Below the pieces are notes generated by a model. It worked only from the letters and a program-made list of their open reading frames with translations. It searched no databases and was not told the DNA's origin. This document shows, piece after piece, positions 47,290-55,482 of a stretch of DNA of 64,000 bases. A program made the position numbers and the translations under genes. How positions within the stretch are numbered: position 1 is the stretch's first letter; every line of letters begins with the position of its first letter. Origin of the DNA: CAYQUO01 sp964420835 (GTDB lineage Bacteria > Chloroflexota > Anaerolineae > Anaerolineales > Anaerolineaceae). Location of the stretch: positions 7,380 through 71,379 of the forward strand of contig CAYQUO010000018.1 of assembly GCA_964420835.1 (NCBI GenBank), given 5' to 3'.

Positions 47290-48528
47290 CTATTGATTCG
47301 TTGTCCGCCGTTGCCTCCTGGTGTAGGATCGGTATTGCAGAACCTTGCGCTCATCCATCGCAAGGCCTTGCTGCATTTTCCGGGTATCCACCTTCGCTTC
47401 CTCGATATCTTCTTGTGTTAAGTAGCGTTCATTGGCAGCCAATGCGGTTAGCATATAATTTGCCGCCCCCTGATAATCGCCCTGGCGTTCCTTTTTTAGG
47501 GCTTCATTTTTCGCTTCTGCCATGGCCACCTGGGAAAAGCGCTGCCTGAGGGCATTATCCAGAGGGGCGGACCTGGCCTCGCTTGCCGGGACATAATGCA
47601 GTTCCAGTTGTTTCTCTGCATCCAGAACATTCCCCTGAACATCCTTTGCCAGAAGGTGGGCTTTCAGGGTGATCTGATCTGCTTTCCCTTTTGGCGGAAA
47701 ATTCAGTTGAAGGTAAACCTCGCGCTTTTGGCTGGCGGCAATGTCTCCCAGCCAGAGATGCAATTTGTTGGCCTTCTTTTCTGACCGCCAGCCCCCCAAC
47801 ACTTCGGCGGCGGTTTTTTGGGGCAGGTCGATGACTACCTCAACATTGCTGGCGGTAATGGCTGCAATTTCCTTTAATTCCTGCTCGAAGATATGGGGGA
47901 TCTTGTGCGGATGGTCGATGTAATAATACTGACCGCCACCCTGGTTCGCAATGTGCTCCAGGAGGTGTTCATCATAGTCCACGCCAACACCGAACGTAGA
48001 GGTGGGAACGCCGAGGGATGCCAACTGGCTGGCGTGCAGGCCAAGTTCCTCGAGGTCGGTGATCCCCTGGTTGGCCAGGCCATCCGTCAGAAGAAGCACC
48101 CGGTTCAACATGCCTACTTGGGCTGCTTCAGCGACTTCCTTGCACCCCTGAAGCCAGCCTCCGCTCAGGAAGGTCATGCTGCCCGCGGTGAGGCGGCGGA
48201 GGATTGTCTTCAATTCATTGCGGGCTTCCCGGGTGACCGCAACACTTGGTGAGAGCAGTCTGACCTCCGAATCGTAGGCGACGAGGGAAACCCGGTCCTG
48301 GTCTTGCAGCAGGTCAAGCACGTGTTCTGCGGCTTTTTTGACATATTCCAATTTCTCACCGCCCATCGATCCGCTGCGATCGATTACCAGGGCAATATTC
48401 AATGCCGGGCGCTGTATGTTGGTGGCATCCTCCGGGGCGGTTATGGCAATTTCCATCACTCGTTGGGTTGGCTCCTCGGCGGCGATCAATGGTGAATCCA
48501 TATTCATCTCAAAGGAAAGCGTTTTCAT
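47290..48528 (-). CDS. VWA-domain protein
   Basis: 412 residues. A von Willebrand factor A domain at about 40-215 has the MIDAS motif DRSGSMGG, the Thr in MTFLSGG and the Asp in LLTDGLANQG, so metal binding should be intact. After it come a beta-sandwich-like region and a C-terminal helical part rich in Gln, Lys and Glu. No signal peptide. It follows a MerR-type regulator 110 nt upstream on the same strand, and the two probably form an operon. The partner ligand is unknown. Confidence 0.85.
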   Translation of the reverse strand: MKTLSFEMNMDSPLIAAEEPTQRVMEIAITAPEDATNIQRPALNIALVIDRSGSMGGEKLEYVKKAAEHVLDLLQDQDRVSLVAYDSEVRLLSPSVAVTREARNELKTILRRLTAGSMTFLSGGWLQGCKEVAEAAQVGMLNRVLLLTDGLANQGITDLEELGLHASQLASLGVPTSTFGVGVDYDEHLLEHIANQGGGQYYYIDHPHKIPHIFEQELKEIAAITASNVEVVIDLPQKTAAEVLGGWRSEKKANKLHLWLGDIAASQKREVYLQLNFPPKGKADQITLKAHLLAKDVQGNVLDAEKQLELHYVPASEARSAPLDNALRQRFSQVAMAEAKNEALKKERQGDYQGAANYMLTALAANERYLTQEDIEEAKVDTRKMQQGLAMDERKVLQYRSYTRRQRRTTNQ

Positions 48529-48637
48529 TTCTTTTTATCTCCTTTGGCAAGTAATAATCTTCTGCCTGTTTTTTTTATGTTGCTGCTTTTTTCCTGACCC
48601 CCTAAAAGGGCTTGTGTAAAAGAAGTTGTTTGGCTTT

Positions 48638-49195
48638 TTAGCGCTCCTTTTTAAACATTTTTTCCAAACGTTCCAGCCATTCGAGGATTTCCGCAGAGTG
48701 GGTTGCATGTACCTCGTCGCTGATGTGCAACTCCAACCCCGGCCTGATCACGTAACGGTGCCAGGCTGTCCCGGTAACGGTTTTTGTGCTTCGTTCCACT
48801 CCGGTTTCAGTGAAATTTATTTTCCTCAGTGAGGTCCTGGGGGGTGCCATTTTCATAGGGTCAGTGCGAAAATTCATCTCTGGATTGAGATCCGCCAGGT
48901 AATTCAGGGCAGCGCCTCCGGGGCGGGTTGCGTTTTCATATAACCTCAAAAATTCCTCGATTTCCTCCTCTGTTTCTGTTTCCAGTTTTCTGCGAATCTC
49001 CCTGATGGGGAGAAAGGCTTCCTTCAACCGCTGGATCAACCGTATTCGTTTCAGGTAATCCTCGTCGTACATGGAGTACCGGCCTCGGACATCAGGGGAC
49101 GGGAGGAGGCCTTCGCTGATGTAATAGCGTATGGTTCTTACGGTCACCCCAGCCTTTTGAGCCAATTCTCCGATCTGATATGATTCTGTTTTCAT
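48638..49195 (-). CDS. MerR-family transcriptional regulator
   Basis: 185 residues. The winged helix-turn-helix opens YQIGELAQKAGVTVRTIRYY, then ISEGLLPSPD and RGRYSMYDEDYLKRIRLIQR, as in MerR proteins. A helical dimerisation segment follows. The C-terminal 80 residues are a small unclassified domain without the Cys pattern of metal sensors. It presumably controls itself and the VWA gene through the palindrome upstream. Confidence 0.9.
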   Translation of the reverse strand: MKTESYQIGELAQKAGVTVRTIRYYISEGLLPSPDVRGRYSMYDEDYLKRIRLIQRLKEAFLPIREIRRKLETETEEEIEEFLRLYENATRPGGAALNYLADLNPEMNFRTDPMKMAPPRTSLRKINFTETGVERSTKTVTGTAWHRYVIRPGLELHISDEVHATHSAEILEWLERLEKMFKKER

Positions 49196-49226
49196 GATCC
49201 TTTTTCTATGTGGCCTGTTTCTAATG

Positions 49227-49241
49227 TACAGTATTACTGTA
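49227..49241. promoter_or_regulatory. Palindromic operator upstream of merR
   Basis: TACAGTA-T-TACTGTA is a perfect 7-1-7 inverted repeat 32-46 nt upstream of the MerR start. The surroundings are AT-rich, as expected for a promoter. Confidence 0.55.
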
Positions 49242-49340
49242 ATAAAAACACTAATACGTAATTATGTCAAGAGGGAATTTTTTCCTTTTCCCCCGAATTC
49301 AATTGTCAATAACCATTGAGAAATTACCCTGGAGGATGCC

Positions 49341-50078
49341 TTAGCGGGTAAGGCGGATCAGATAGCGATAGCGATCACCCCGGTACAGAATCTTGACGAA
49401 TTCCACCGGGCGGCGGATCTGATCGTAAAGGAGCCGCTCGTTCAACAGCAGGGGCGCGCCGGCAGGGATCTGAAGCAGTGCGGCTTCTTCGGGTGTTGCC
49501 AGAGTGACCTCCAAGGTTTCATCGGCCTCCGTGGGCAGTATGTTGAATTTTTCCTGAAGAATGCGGTATAGAGATCCGGATGTTTCGAGCTCCTGGCGTG
49601 TAATCAACTGGCCGGGTTGCAGGGCCAGGTACGAAACCTGCAGGCCGATGGGGATGTTGTCGCCCAGGCGAATCCGGTCAATGCACAGCAGGCGGGTGCC
49701 GGGTGGCAGTTCCAGGCGTTGCAACACCTTAAGAGGTGCTTCCACCGTTTCGATGCTGCGAATGATCTGCCCGGGGCGCTGGCCGCGGCGTTGCATGTCT
49801 TCGCTAAAGCTCGTCAGTTCCTGGATGCCTTTCTGCAGTTTTTGCGGTGATACGAAGGTCCCTTTGCCGTGCTCCCGGTAAAGATATCCCTGCCGTTCGA
49901 GCAATTCGACAGCCTGCCGTATGGTTGTGCGGCTCACATTGTATTGAAGTTCGAGCTGCCGCTCGGATGCAATGGGGGTGCGGGGAGCCCATTCGCCATC
50001 TTCTATCTTGTTGCGTAAAATACTGGCCAATTGGAAGTATTTTGGGACAATATCATATGGATTGATCACGCTTGACAT
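49341..50078 (-). CDS. GntR-family regulator with UTRA domain, of the microcompartment locus
   Basis: 245 residues. The N-terminal GntR winged helix has PKYFQLASILRNKIEDGEW and SRTTIRQAVELLERQGYLYR. The UTRA effector domain (about 95-240) has LLCIDRIRLGD and the C-terminal FVKILYRGDRYRYLIRL. UTRA domains bind small sugars, sugar phosphates or related ligands. It is divergent from the rpiB-deoC microcompartment operon with 102 nt between, so it most likely controls that operon in response to a sugar phosphate. Confidence 0.92.
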   Translation of the reverse strand: MSSVINPYDIVPKYFQLASILRNKIEDGEWAPRTPIASERQLELQYNVSRTTIRQAVELLERQGYLYREHGKGTFVSPQKLQKGIQELTSFSEDMQRRGQRPGQIIRSIETVEAPLKVLQRLELPPGTRLLCIDRIRLGDNIPIGLQVSYLALQPGQLITRQELETSGSLYRILQEKFNILPTEADETLEVTLATPEEAALLQIPAGAPLLLNERLLYDQIRRPVEFVKILYRGDRYRYLIRLTR

Positions 50079-50180
50079 TTCACTGCCCGGATGGTATCAT
50101 TAACCCAGACTCATTATGTTGTCATTACCAGTTGTCCTTATTATGCCTGATTATCTAAATTAATTCAAGAGGCAACTTTT
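50079..50180. promoter_or_regulatory. Divergent gntR / microcompartment control region with TCATTA repeats
   Basis: Three direct TCATTA hexamers occur at 50097-50102, 50111-50116 and 50122-50127. TGGTA (50092-50096) and TACCA (50126-50130) bracket them as an inverted pair. TTGTCA near 50119 could be a -35 for the plus-strand operon. These are the best candidates for GntR binding sites. Confidence 0.45.
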
Positions 50181-50831
50181 GTGATATCAGTGTCTGACCA
50201 GGATCTTCGGGCGATCGTCAACCGGGTGGTTCGGAGAACAATGGGATTGTCCGGTTCGTCAGAACCGGTTGCGAATGGCAAGCAACCCATTGAAACAACC
50301 CCGCGCCCGATCCCTTCGCCGGCCCCAGTGCCCGTCCCGGTTCCTGCCACGCAAACTGAAGCAACCAACCCGGGAAAAATAGTGGCAATCGGTTCGGATC
50401 ACGGGGGTTATGACTTAAAAGAGATCCTGAAGAAGGACCTGTCTGAAATGGGATACACGGTGAACGATGTTGGGCCTGGCAGCAGGGATGCCTGTGACTA
50501 CCCGGATTATGCACACGCGGTTGCCCATCAGGTTGCGCTTGGAAAAGCCTGGCGGGGGGTGATGATCGACGGCGCCGGGATTGGCTCCTGCATGGTGGGC
50601 AACAAGGTTCCGGGGGTTCGGGCGGCATTGGCTTATGATCTTTCCACGGCGATCAACAGCCGGGAACATAATGACGCCAACATGTTGACCCTGGGCGCGG
50701 GGTTGATCGGCAACAACCTGGCCAGGCAAATCCTGAAAACCTTTCTGGATACGGAACATGCCGGTGGACGACATGCTAAGCGCGTGGAAAAGATCCGTGC
50801 AGTTGAGAGAATGTATCTTCTCCAGGGATAG
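50181..50831 (+). CDS. rpiB: RpiB/LacAB-like sugar-phosphate isomerase with N-terminal encapsulation peptide
   Basis: 216 residues, about 60 longer than RpiB. Residues 5-20 form an amphipathic helix (SDQDLRAIVNRVVRRT), followed by a Pro/Val linker to about 62; this is the form of a microcompartment encapsulation peptide. The isomerase domain starts at KIVAIGSDHGGYDLK. The usual catalytic Cys (CGTGxG) is replaced by Asp130 in MIDGAGIGSC. NSREHNDANML is kept. It would interconvert a pentose-5-phosphate such as ribose- and ribulose-5-phosphate, but the changed site leaves the substrate open. GTG start. Confidence 0.85.
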   Translation: MISVSDQDLRAIVNRVVRRTMGLSGSSEPVANGKQPIETTPRPIPSPAPVPVPVPATQTEATNPGKIVAIGSDHGGYDLKEILKKDLSEMGYTVNDVGPGSRDACDYPDYAHAVAHQVALGKAWRGVMIDGAGIGSCMVGNKVPGVRAALAYDLSTAINSREHNDANMLTLGAGLIGNNLARQILKTFLDTEHAGGRHAKRVEKIRAVERMYLLQG

Positions 50832-50836
50832 ATTGA

Positions 50837-51772
50837 ATGGCGCCTGATCCCAAAACGGTTGAAACACTTGTGGAGATCATCACCAGGGAAGTCCTCCTGG
50901 CATTGGTGGACGCGGAACAGAAACAGACGATGACACAGGAAGGTGTTTCCTGCACCCTTGAATGTGCGGAAGGGATCTGTGTGAAGACATGCTTTGACAT
51001 GGCAGGCCGGGTGATTAGTGCCGGGGCGGACCGCCTTACATCCTCCCTGGGGGTCATCCCGGAGGATGCCAGCCTGGCGAAAACCATTGATCATACCTTA
51101 TTAAAACCGGATGCCACACCGGATCAAATTGCCCAACTTTGCTTTGCAGCCCGCAAGCATGGATTTGCCTCGGTGTGCATCAACCCGGCCTGGGTTAAAC
51201 TTAGCGCCCAATTGCTGCAGGGATCGGATGTTAAGGTTTGTACTGTTATCGGGTTTCCCCTTGGTGCCACTGCGCCCGAAGTGAAGGTTTACGAAACGAA
51301 AAACGCGCTCGAGCACGGCGCCACCGAGATCGACATGGTGCTGAATATTGGTGCACTTAAAGCCCGCGACCTGGAAATGGTGGCGAAAGACATCCGGGGT
51401 GTTGTCCTCACAGCGCACAATGGGGGCGCACTGGCGAAGGTGATCATAGAAACATCCCTGTTGACAGACGAGGAAAAGGTCATTGCCTGCCTGCTGGCCA
51501 AGGAAGCGGGGGCTGATTATGTTAAGACCTCCACCGGCTTTTCAGGTGGAGGTGCCACTGTGGCGGATGTGACGCTGATGCGCCGGGCAGTTGGCCCGGA
51601 GATGGGCGTGAAAGCCTCCGGAGGGGTTCGTACTTTTGAAGATGCCGAGAACATGCTTAAAGCCGGAGCAACCCGCATTGGTGCCAGCGCGGGAGTGAAG
51701 ATCATTCAGGGAGCCTCCAATACCGAGAAGTTCCCGGAGGCAAAACCGGTTTCCACCGGAAAGAGTTATTAG
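50837..51772 (+). CDS. deoC: Deoxyribose-phosphate aldolase DeoC with encapsulation peptide and Cys-rich extension
   Basis: 311 residues, about 80 longer than DeoC. Residues 5-24 are an amphipathic helix (KTVETLVEIITREVLLAL), a likely encapsulation peptide. Residues 39-52 hold four Cys spaced C-x3-C-x4-C-x3-C. The aldolase domain begins at IDHTLLKPDA. The Schiff-base Lys is 230 (YVKTSTGF), with Lys259 (KASGG) and Asp166 (EIDMV) as partners. It cleaves 2-deoxyribose-5-phosphate to glyceraldehyde-3-phosphate and acetaldehyde. It starts 5 nt after rpiB. It is the signature enzyme of this microcompartment. Confidence 0.93.
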   Translation: MAPDPKTVETLVEIITREVLLALVDAEQKQTMTQEGVSCTLECAEGICVKTCFDMAGRVISAGADRLTSSLGVIPEDASLAKTIDHTLLKPDATPDQIAQLCFAARKHGFASVCINPAWVKLSAQLLQGSDVKVCTVIGFPLGATAPEVKVYETKNALEHGATEIDMVLNIGALKARDLEMVAKDIRGVVLTAHNGGALAKVIIETSLLTDEEKVIACLLAKEAGADYVKTSTGFSGGGATVADVTLMRRAVGPEMGVKASGGVRTFEDAENMLKAGATRIGASAGVKIIQGASNTEKFPEAKPVSTGKSY

Positions 51773-51782
51773 GAGTGCTGAG

Positions 51783-52073
51783 ATGCTGATCGCAAAAGTT
51801 GTGGGGACGACCGTGGCAACCATAAAGGATGAGAAACTGACCGGTCGCAAGTTGCTGGTGGTCCGGCAAACGGACGAGCGTGGCAACCCGGTGGGAAAGC
51901 CATACGTGGCCATTGATACAGTGGATTCAGGCGTTGGTGACCTGGTGTTGACTGCGGCCGGGTCCAGTGCTCGGCAGACGAACGTCACAAAGGATACACC
52001 GGTGGACGCCGTGATCATGGCGGTGATCGATTCGCTTGAAGTGGATGGTGTAGTGGTCTTCAGAAAATCATGA
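51783..52073 (+). CDS. eutN: Microcompartment pentamer shell protein (BMC-P, EutN/CcmL), copy 1
   Basis: 96 residues. MLIAKVVGTTVATIKDEKLTGRKL, then AIDTVDSGVGDLVLTAAGSS and PVDAVIMAVIDSLE, match the EutN/CcmL family. Pentamers of this fold cap the twelve vertices of the shell. It lies between deoC and the aldehyde dehydrogenase gene, with AGGAGTGCTGAG before the ATG. Confidence 0.93.
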   Translation: MLIAKVVGTTVATIKDEKLTGRKLLVVRQTDERGNPVGKPYVAIDTVDSGVGDLVLTAAGSSARQTNVTKDTPVDAVIMAVIDSLEVDGVVVFRKS

Positions 52074-52089
52074 GAAAGGTGAGACGAAC

Positions 52090-53556
52090 ATGGCGGTAGA
52101 CAGCGACCTGGTATCCATCCAGGAGGCACGTGATCTTGCCAGCCAGGCGTATGAAGCCTGGAGGATATGGTCGCACGCGTCACAGGATGAAGTGGACAGG
52201 GTCTGTTCCGCCATGGCGGAGGCTGGCTTTAATGCCTCTGACCGCCTGGGCCGCATGGCACAGGAGGAGACGGGTTTTGGCATTGCCGCGCACAAGCGTC
52301 TGAAGAATGAGTTTGGTTCGCGGATGGTATGGGAGAGCATTCGCGACCTTAAAACTGTGGGAGTCATCCGGCAGGACCCGGAACGACGCATCTACGAAAT
52401 TGCCTGGCCAATGGGGGTGGTGGCTGCGCTGATCCCTTCCACCAATCCAACCTCGACGGTCTTTTTTAAAACTCTGATCGCGGTAAAAGGGCGCGATGCC
52501 ATCATCCATGCTCCGCACCCGGCAGCAGCGCGTTGCTGCGTGGAGGCAACCACGGTGATGGCGCAGGCAGCTGAACGTGCGGGCGCCCCCCGAGGGCTGA
52601 TCAGTTGCATGCAGAATGTATCCCTGGAAGGGACCCAGGAACTGATGCACCACAAGCGAGTGGCATTGATCCTGGCAACCGGAGGGGCGGCGATGGTGCG
52701 GGCTGCCCACTCGGTCGGCAAGCCGGCTTACGGGGTCGGGCCTGGAAACGTGCCAGTGTACGTCGACCGCAGCGCCGACATCCAGAAGGCAGCCCGGTAC
52801 ATTGTGGCCAGCAAGGCGTTTGACTGTTCGACCATTTGTGCCACGGAACAGGCTGTGCTTGCCGACAGCCCGATCGCGGTCAGGCTGGCTGAACTGATGC
52901 GTGTGGAAGGTGCCTGGTTCTGCGACCCCTCCCAAACGGCCATGCTGCGTACGGCGCTGTTCCATCCGGATGGGACAATGAAAACACAGGTGGTCGGCAA
53001 ACCGGCACCCCAGGTTGCAGCAGTTGCCGGGTTTAATGTTCCAAAGGGAACCCGCATTTTGGTGACACCCCTGGAATATGTTGGGAGGGAAGAACTGCTT
53101 TCCCATGAAAAATTGACCACGGTGCTTGGCTGGCACGAAGTTGAGAACTGGGAACAGGGCTGTGAAGCCTCTATCAGGATGATCGAGACCGGAGGTAAAG
53201 GTCACACGCAGATCATCTATGCCAATGATGAAAAGGTGATCATGGCTTTTGGGCTGGAGAAGCCGGTGTTTCGCATCCTGGTCAATACGATGGGCACTCT
53301 GGGCGCAATCGGGCTTACCACGGGTGTGATGCCCTCCTTGACCTTGGGCTCCGGGGGTGTGGGTGGAGCCATCACCGGTGACAATATCAGCGCCCGGCAC
53401 ATGTTCAATGTCAAGCGGCTGGCTTACGAACTGGAAACACCTCCGCCGGCTGCGTTCCTGCCTGGCGAGGCTCAGCCGGGCCCGAACCCGGAAGAGATTG
53501 AGCGGGTGGTGCGGGAGATCGTAAATCAGATACTTGCAAACAAGCCAGTACAATAA
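52090..53556 (+). CDS. CoA-acylating aldehyde dehydrogenase (PduP/EutE-like) with C-terminal encapsulation peptide
   Basis: 488 residues. An ALDH fold with the catalytic Cys250 in FDCSTICATEQ, which aligns with the LPC Cys of EutE. GPGNVPVYVDRSAD, INTMGTLGAIGLTTG-like NTMGTLGAIG and GSGGVGGAITGDNI are PduP/EutE features. It turns acetaldehyde plus CoA and NAD+ into acetyl-CoA. The C-terminal 22 residues form an amphipathic helix (PEEIERVVREIVNQILANK) after a Pro-rich linker; here the encapsulation peptide is at the C-terminus, whereas PduP has it at the N-terminus. Confidence 0.93.
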   Translation: MAVDSDLVSIQEARDLASQAYEAWRIWSHASQDEVDRVCSAMAEAGFNASDRLGRMAQEETGFGIAAHKRLKNEFGSRMVWESIRDLKTVGVIRQDPERRIYEIAWPMGVVAALIPSTNPTSTVFFKTLIAVKGRDAIIHAPHPAAARCCVEATTVMAQAAERAGAPRGLISCMQNVSLEGTQELMHHKRVALILATGGAAMVRAAHSVGKPAYGVGPGNVPVYVDRSADIQKAARYIVASKAFDCSTICATEQAVLADSPIAVRLAELMRVEGAWFCDPSQTAMLRTALFHPDGTMKTQVVGKPAPQVAAVAGFNVPKGTRILVTPLEYVGREELLSHEKLTTVLGWHEVENWEQGCEASIRMIETGGKGHTQIIYANDEKVIMAFGLEKPVFRILVNTMGTLGAIGLTTGVMPSLTLGSGGVGGAITGDNISARHMFNVKRLAYELETPPPAAFLPGEAQPGPNPEEIERVVREIVNQILANKPVQ

Positions 53557-53581
53557 ACCTGTAAAAGAAAGGAAGAATGAA

Positions 53582-53908
53582 ATGGCTCTGGATACTGCAT
53601 TGATCGCACTGGGAATGGTCGAGACCAAGGGGTTGGTCGGCTCCATTGAAGCCGCCGATGCCATGGTCAAGGCTGCCAACGTGGTCCTGATCGGTTCCGA
53701 ATACGTGGGGGGGGGGTATGTGACCGTGATGGTTCGCGGAGATGTGGGCGCTGTTAAGGCAGCCACCGATGCCGGGGCTGCTGCGGCCAAGCGCGTGGGC
53801 GAGCTGGTTTCGGTTCACGTCATCCCACGACCACACCAGGACGTGGAGATGATCCTGCCCCAGCAATCCCGGGGCGCCATTGGCGGGCGCACGACTGAAA
53901 AGAAATAA
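53582..53908 (+). CDS. Microcompartment hexamer shell protein (BMC-H, PduA/EutM-like)
   Basis: 108 residues, one BMC domain: ALGMVETKGLVGSIEAADAM, then AANVVLIG and VTVMVRGDVGAVKAATDAG. The pore loop reads YVGGGYV (41-47) rather than the common KIGSG. The Gly codons come from a run of ten G (53707-53716). The C-terminal tail after HVIPRPHQDVE is short. The ATG at 53582 has GGAAG upstream. It is the only BMC-H in the locus, so it should form most facets. Confidence 0.93.
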   Translation: MALDTALIALGMVETKGLVGSIEAADAMVKAANVVLIGSEYVGGGYVTVMVRGDVGAVKAATDAGAAAAKRVGELVSVHVIPRPHQDVEMILPQQSRGAIGGRTTEKK

Positions 53909-53931
53909 CCCGGACGCAGCGGTGCACGATT

Positions 53932-54819
53932 GTGACAGCGGATCCGGGTAAAGCCGATGGCCACCGGGTTGTACAAACCCTGGCCAGGGCCGGAGAGGTG
54001 ATCCTTCACCGCAGCCGGTCGCAACAGGCAGCCCCCTGGCAGAACCCTCCCGACGGTCCCCTGAAAGTGGGGGTGGACCTGGGGACAACCTACCTGGTGC
54101 TGGTGGTGTTGGACCAGAACGATGTGCCCCTGGCAGGGGAGTGGCAGTTTGCCGCGGTGGCCCGCGACGGGCTGGTGGTGGACTATGCCGGGGCGACAGG
54201 GTTGCTGACCGGAATGAAAAGGCGCGTGGAAGCCCGCATTGGGCGCTCCTTAACCCATGCCGCCAGTGGATATCCGCCAGGCGTACCCAGGGCGGAGGTG
54301 AGGGCCACAGCCAACGTGATCGAGGCGGCAGGAATGGACTGCCCAACCCTGTTCGATGAACCTTCAGCGGCCAACCAGGTGTTGAAAGTTCAGGATGGGG
54401 CAATTGTGGACATTGGCGGGGGAACGACCGGTATTGCCATTGTGCGCAATGGCAAGGTGATCCACACGGCTGATGAGGCAACTGGGGGAACCCATTTTTC
54501 GCTTGTGATCGCCGGTGCGCTGGGGATCAGTTTTGAGGAGGCAGAAGAACTGAAATTGATCCCGGCTGAACAGGAACGGCTTTTCCCGGTCGTTCGACCA
54601 GTGATGGAGAAGGTGGGGACGATCATTCACAGGCATACCCATGAACAACGGGTGGAGCAGATCACCCTGGTCGGGGGGGCCTCGGCCTTCAGCGGGATGG
54701 CAGGGGTGATCGAGGAAGTGACCGGTGTGCCGACATGCGTGCCCGCTGACCCGCTGTTCGTCACCCCGCTGGGCCTGGCAATGCACGATACCGCCAATGG
54801 AGGCGGAAGAATGGAGTAA
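53932..54819 (+). CDS. eutJ: EutJ-like Hsp70/actin-fold protein of the microcompartment
   Basis: 295 residues. The ATPase fold shows VGVDLGTTYLVLVVLDQ (phosphate 1) at about 45-61, FDEPSAANQVL, IVDIGGGTTGIAIV (phosphate 2) and ITLVGGASAFSGM (adenosine). This matches EutJ, a predicted chaperone of microcompartment operons. The N-terminal 40 residues before the fold are extra and contain a short amphipathic stretch. The start is GTG 53932; no better start is visible. It may assist enzyme folding or cofactor reactivation, but no B12 enzyme is present here. Confidence 0.85.
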   Translation: MTADPGKADGHRVVQTLARAGEVILHRSRSQQAAPWQNPPDGPLKVGVDLGTTYLVLVVLDQNDVPLAGEWQFAAVARDGLVVDYAGATGLLTGMKRRVEARIGRSLTHAASGYPPGVPRAEVRATANVIEAAGMDCPTLFDEPSAANQVLKVQDGAIVDIGGGTTGIAIVRNGKVIHTADEATGGTHFSLVIAGALGISFEEAEELKLIPAEQERLFPVVRPVMEKVGTIIHRHTHEQRVEQITLVGGASAFSGMAGVIEEVTGVPTCVPADPLFVTPLGLAMHDTANGGGRME

Positions 54820-54821
54820 GG

Positions 54822-55448
54822 ATGGCAGATACCTTTTCATTGCGCTGTTACTGCTTCCTGGACCGGATGCAGGCCCAGTTCGCAGCCTTCATCGGGACGA
54901 TAACCCAGGGTGACCTGCCCACGGAAGGCATGGCGGCATTGTATGTTGAAATGGCGCCCGGCAACGAGGTTTTTCGCGTGGTTGACATCGCCGTAAAGGC
55001 AACAGAAGCCCGGCCGGGAGCCCAGATCGTGGAACGTGAATTTGGCATGTTCGAGGTGCACTCGCTAAACCAGGCGGCCGTGCTGGAAGCCGGGGATGTT
55101 GTGCTGCAACGGCTGGGGCTGAGCGTTGCCGACCGCATCAAACCCGAGGTGGTATCGACCCAGGTGATCACCCGGATCGACCCGTACCAGTCGCAACTGC
55201 TCAACCGCTTTAGGCGGGGCAGCATGCTGGTGCCGGGAGAAACGCTGCTGGTGCTGGAATGCGCACCGGCGGCGTACATCAACTATGCCTGCAACGAGGC
55301 TGAGAAAAAGGCCAGCATTAAACTGGTGCATGTATCTTCGGTTGGGAGGTTTGGGCGCATGTGGTTATGCGGCAGCGAGGCGGAGATCATCACGGCCCGT
55401 GATGCAGCCATCTCTGCGTTGGAGAACCTGGATGGAAGGAAGGAATAA
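54822..55448 (+). CDS. Microcompartment trimer shell protein (BMC-T, two BMC domains)
   Basis: 208 residues. Two BMC-like halves: residues about 1-100, with ALYVEMAPGNEVFRVVDIAV and FGMFEVHSLNQAAVLEAGDV, and about 110-208, with VLECAPAAYINYACNEAEKK and VHVSSVGRFGRMWLCGSEAE. The second half ends with the usual AAISALENL helix. The length fits a trimeric tandem-domain shell protein. The order of strands suggests a permuted type, which I cannot confirm without a model. The ATG follows the eutJ stop by two bases. Confidence 0.8.
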   Translation: MADTFSLRCYCFLDRMQAQFAAFIGTITQGDLPTEGMAALYVEMAPGNEVFRVVDIAVKATEARPGAQIVEREFGMFEVHSLNQAAVLEAGDVVLQRLGLSVADRIKPEVVSTQVITRIDPYQSQLLNRFRRGSMLVPGETLLVLECAPAAYINYACNEAEKKASIKLVHVSSVGRFGRMWLCGSEAEIITARDAAISALENLDGRKE

Positions 55449-55482
55449 GGCAGGCCAGTAAACCCCTGGCCAGGAGAGTAGG

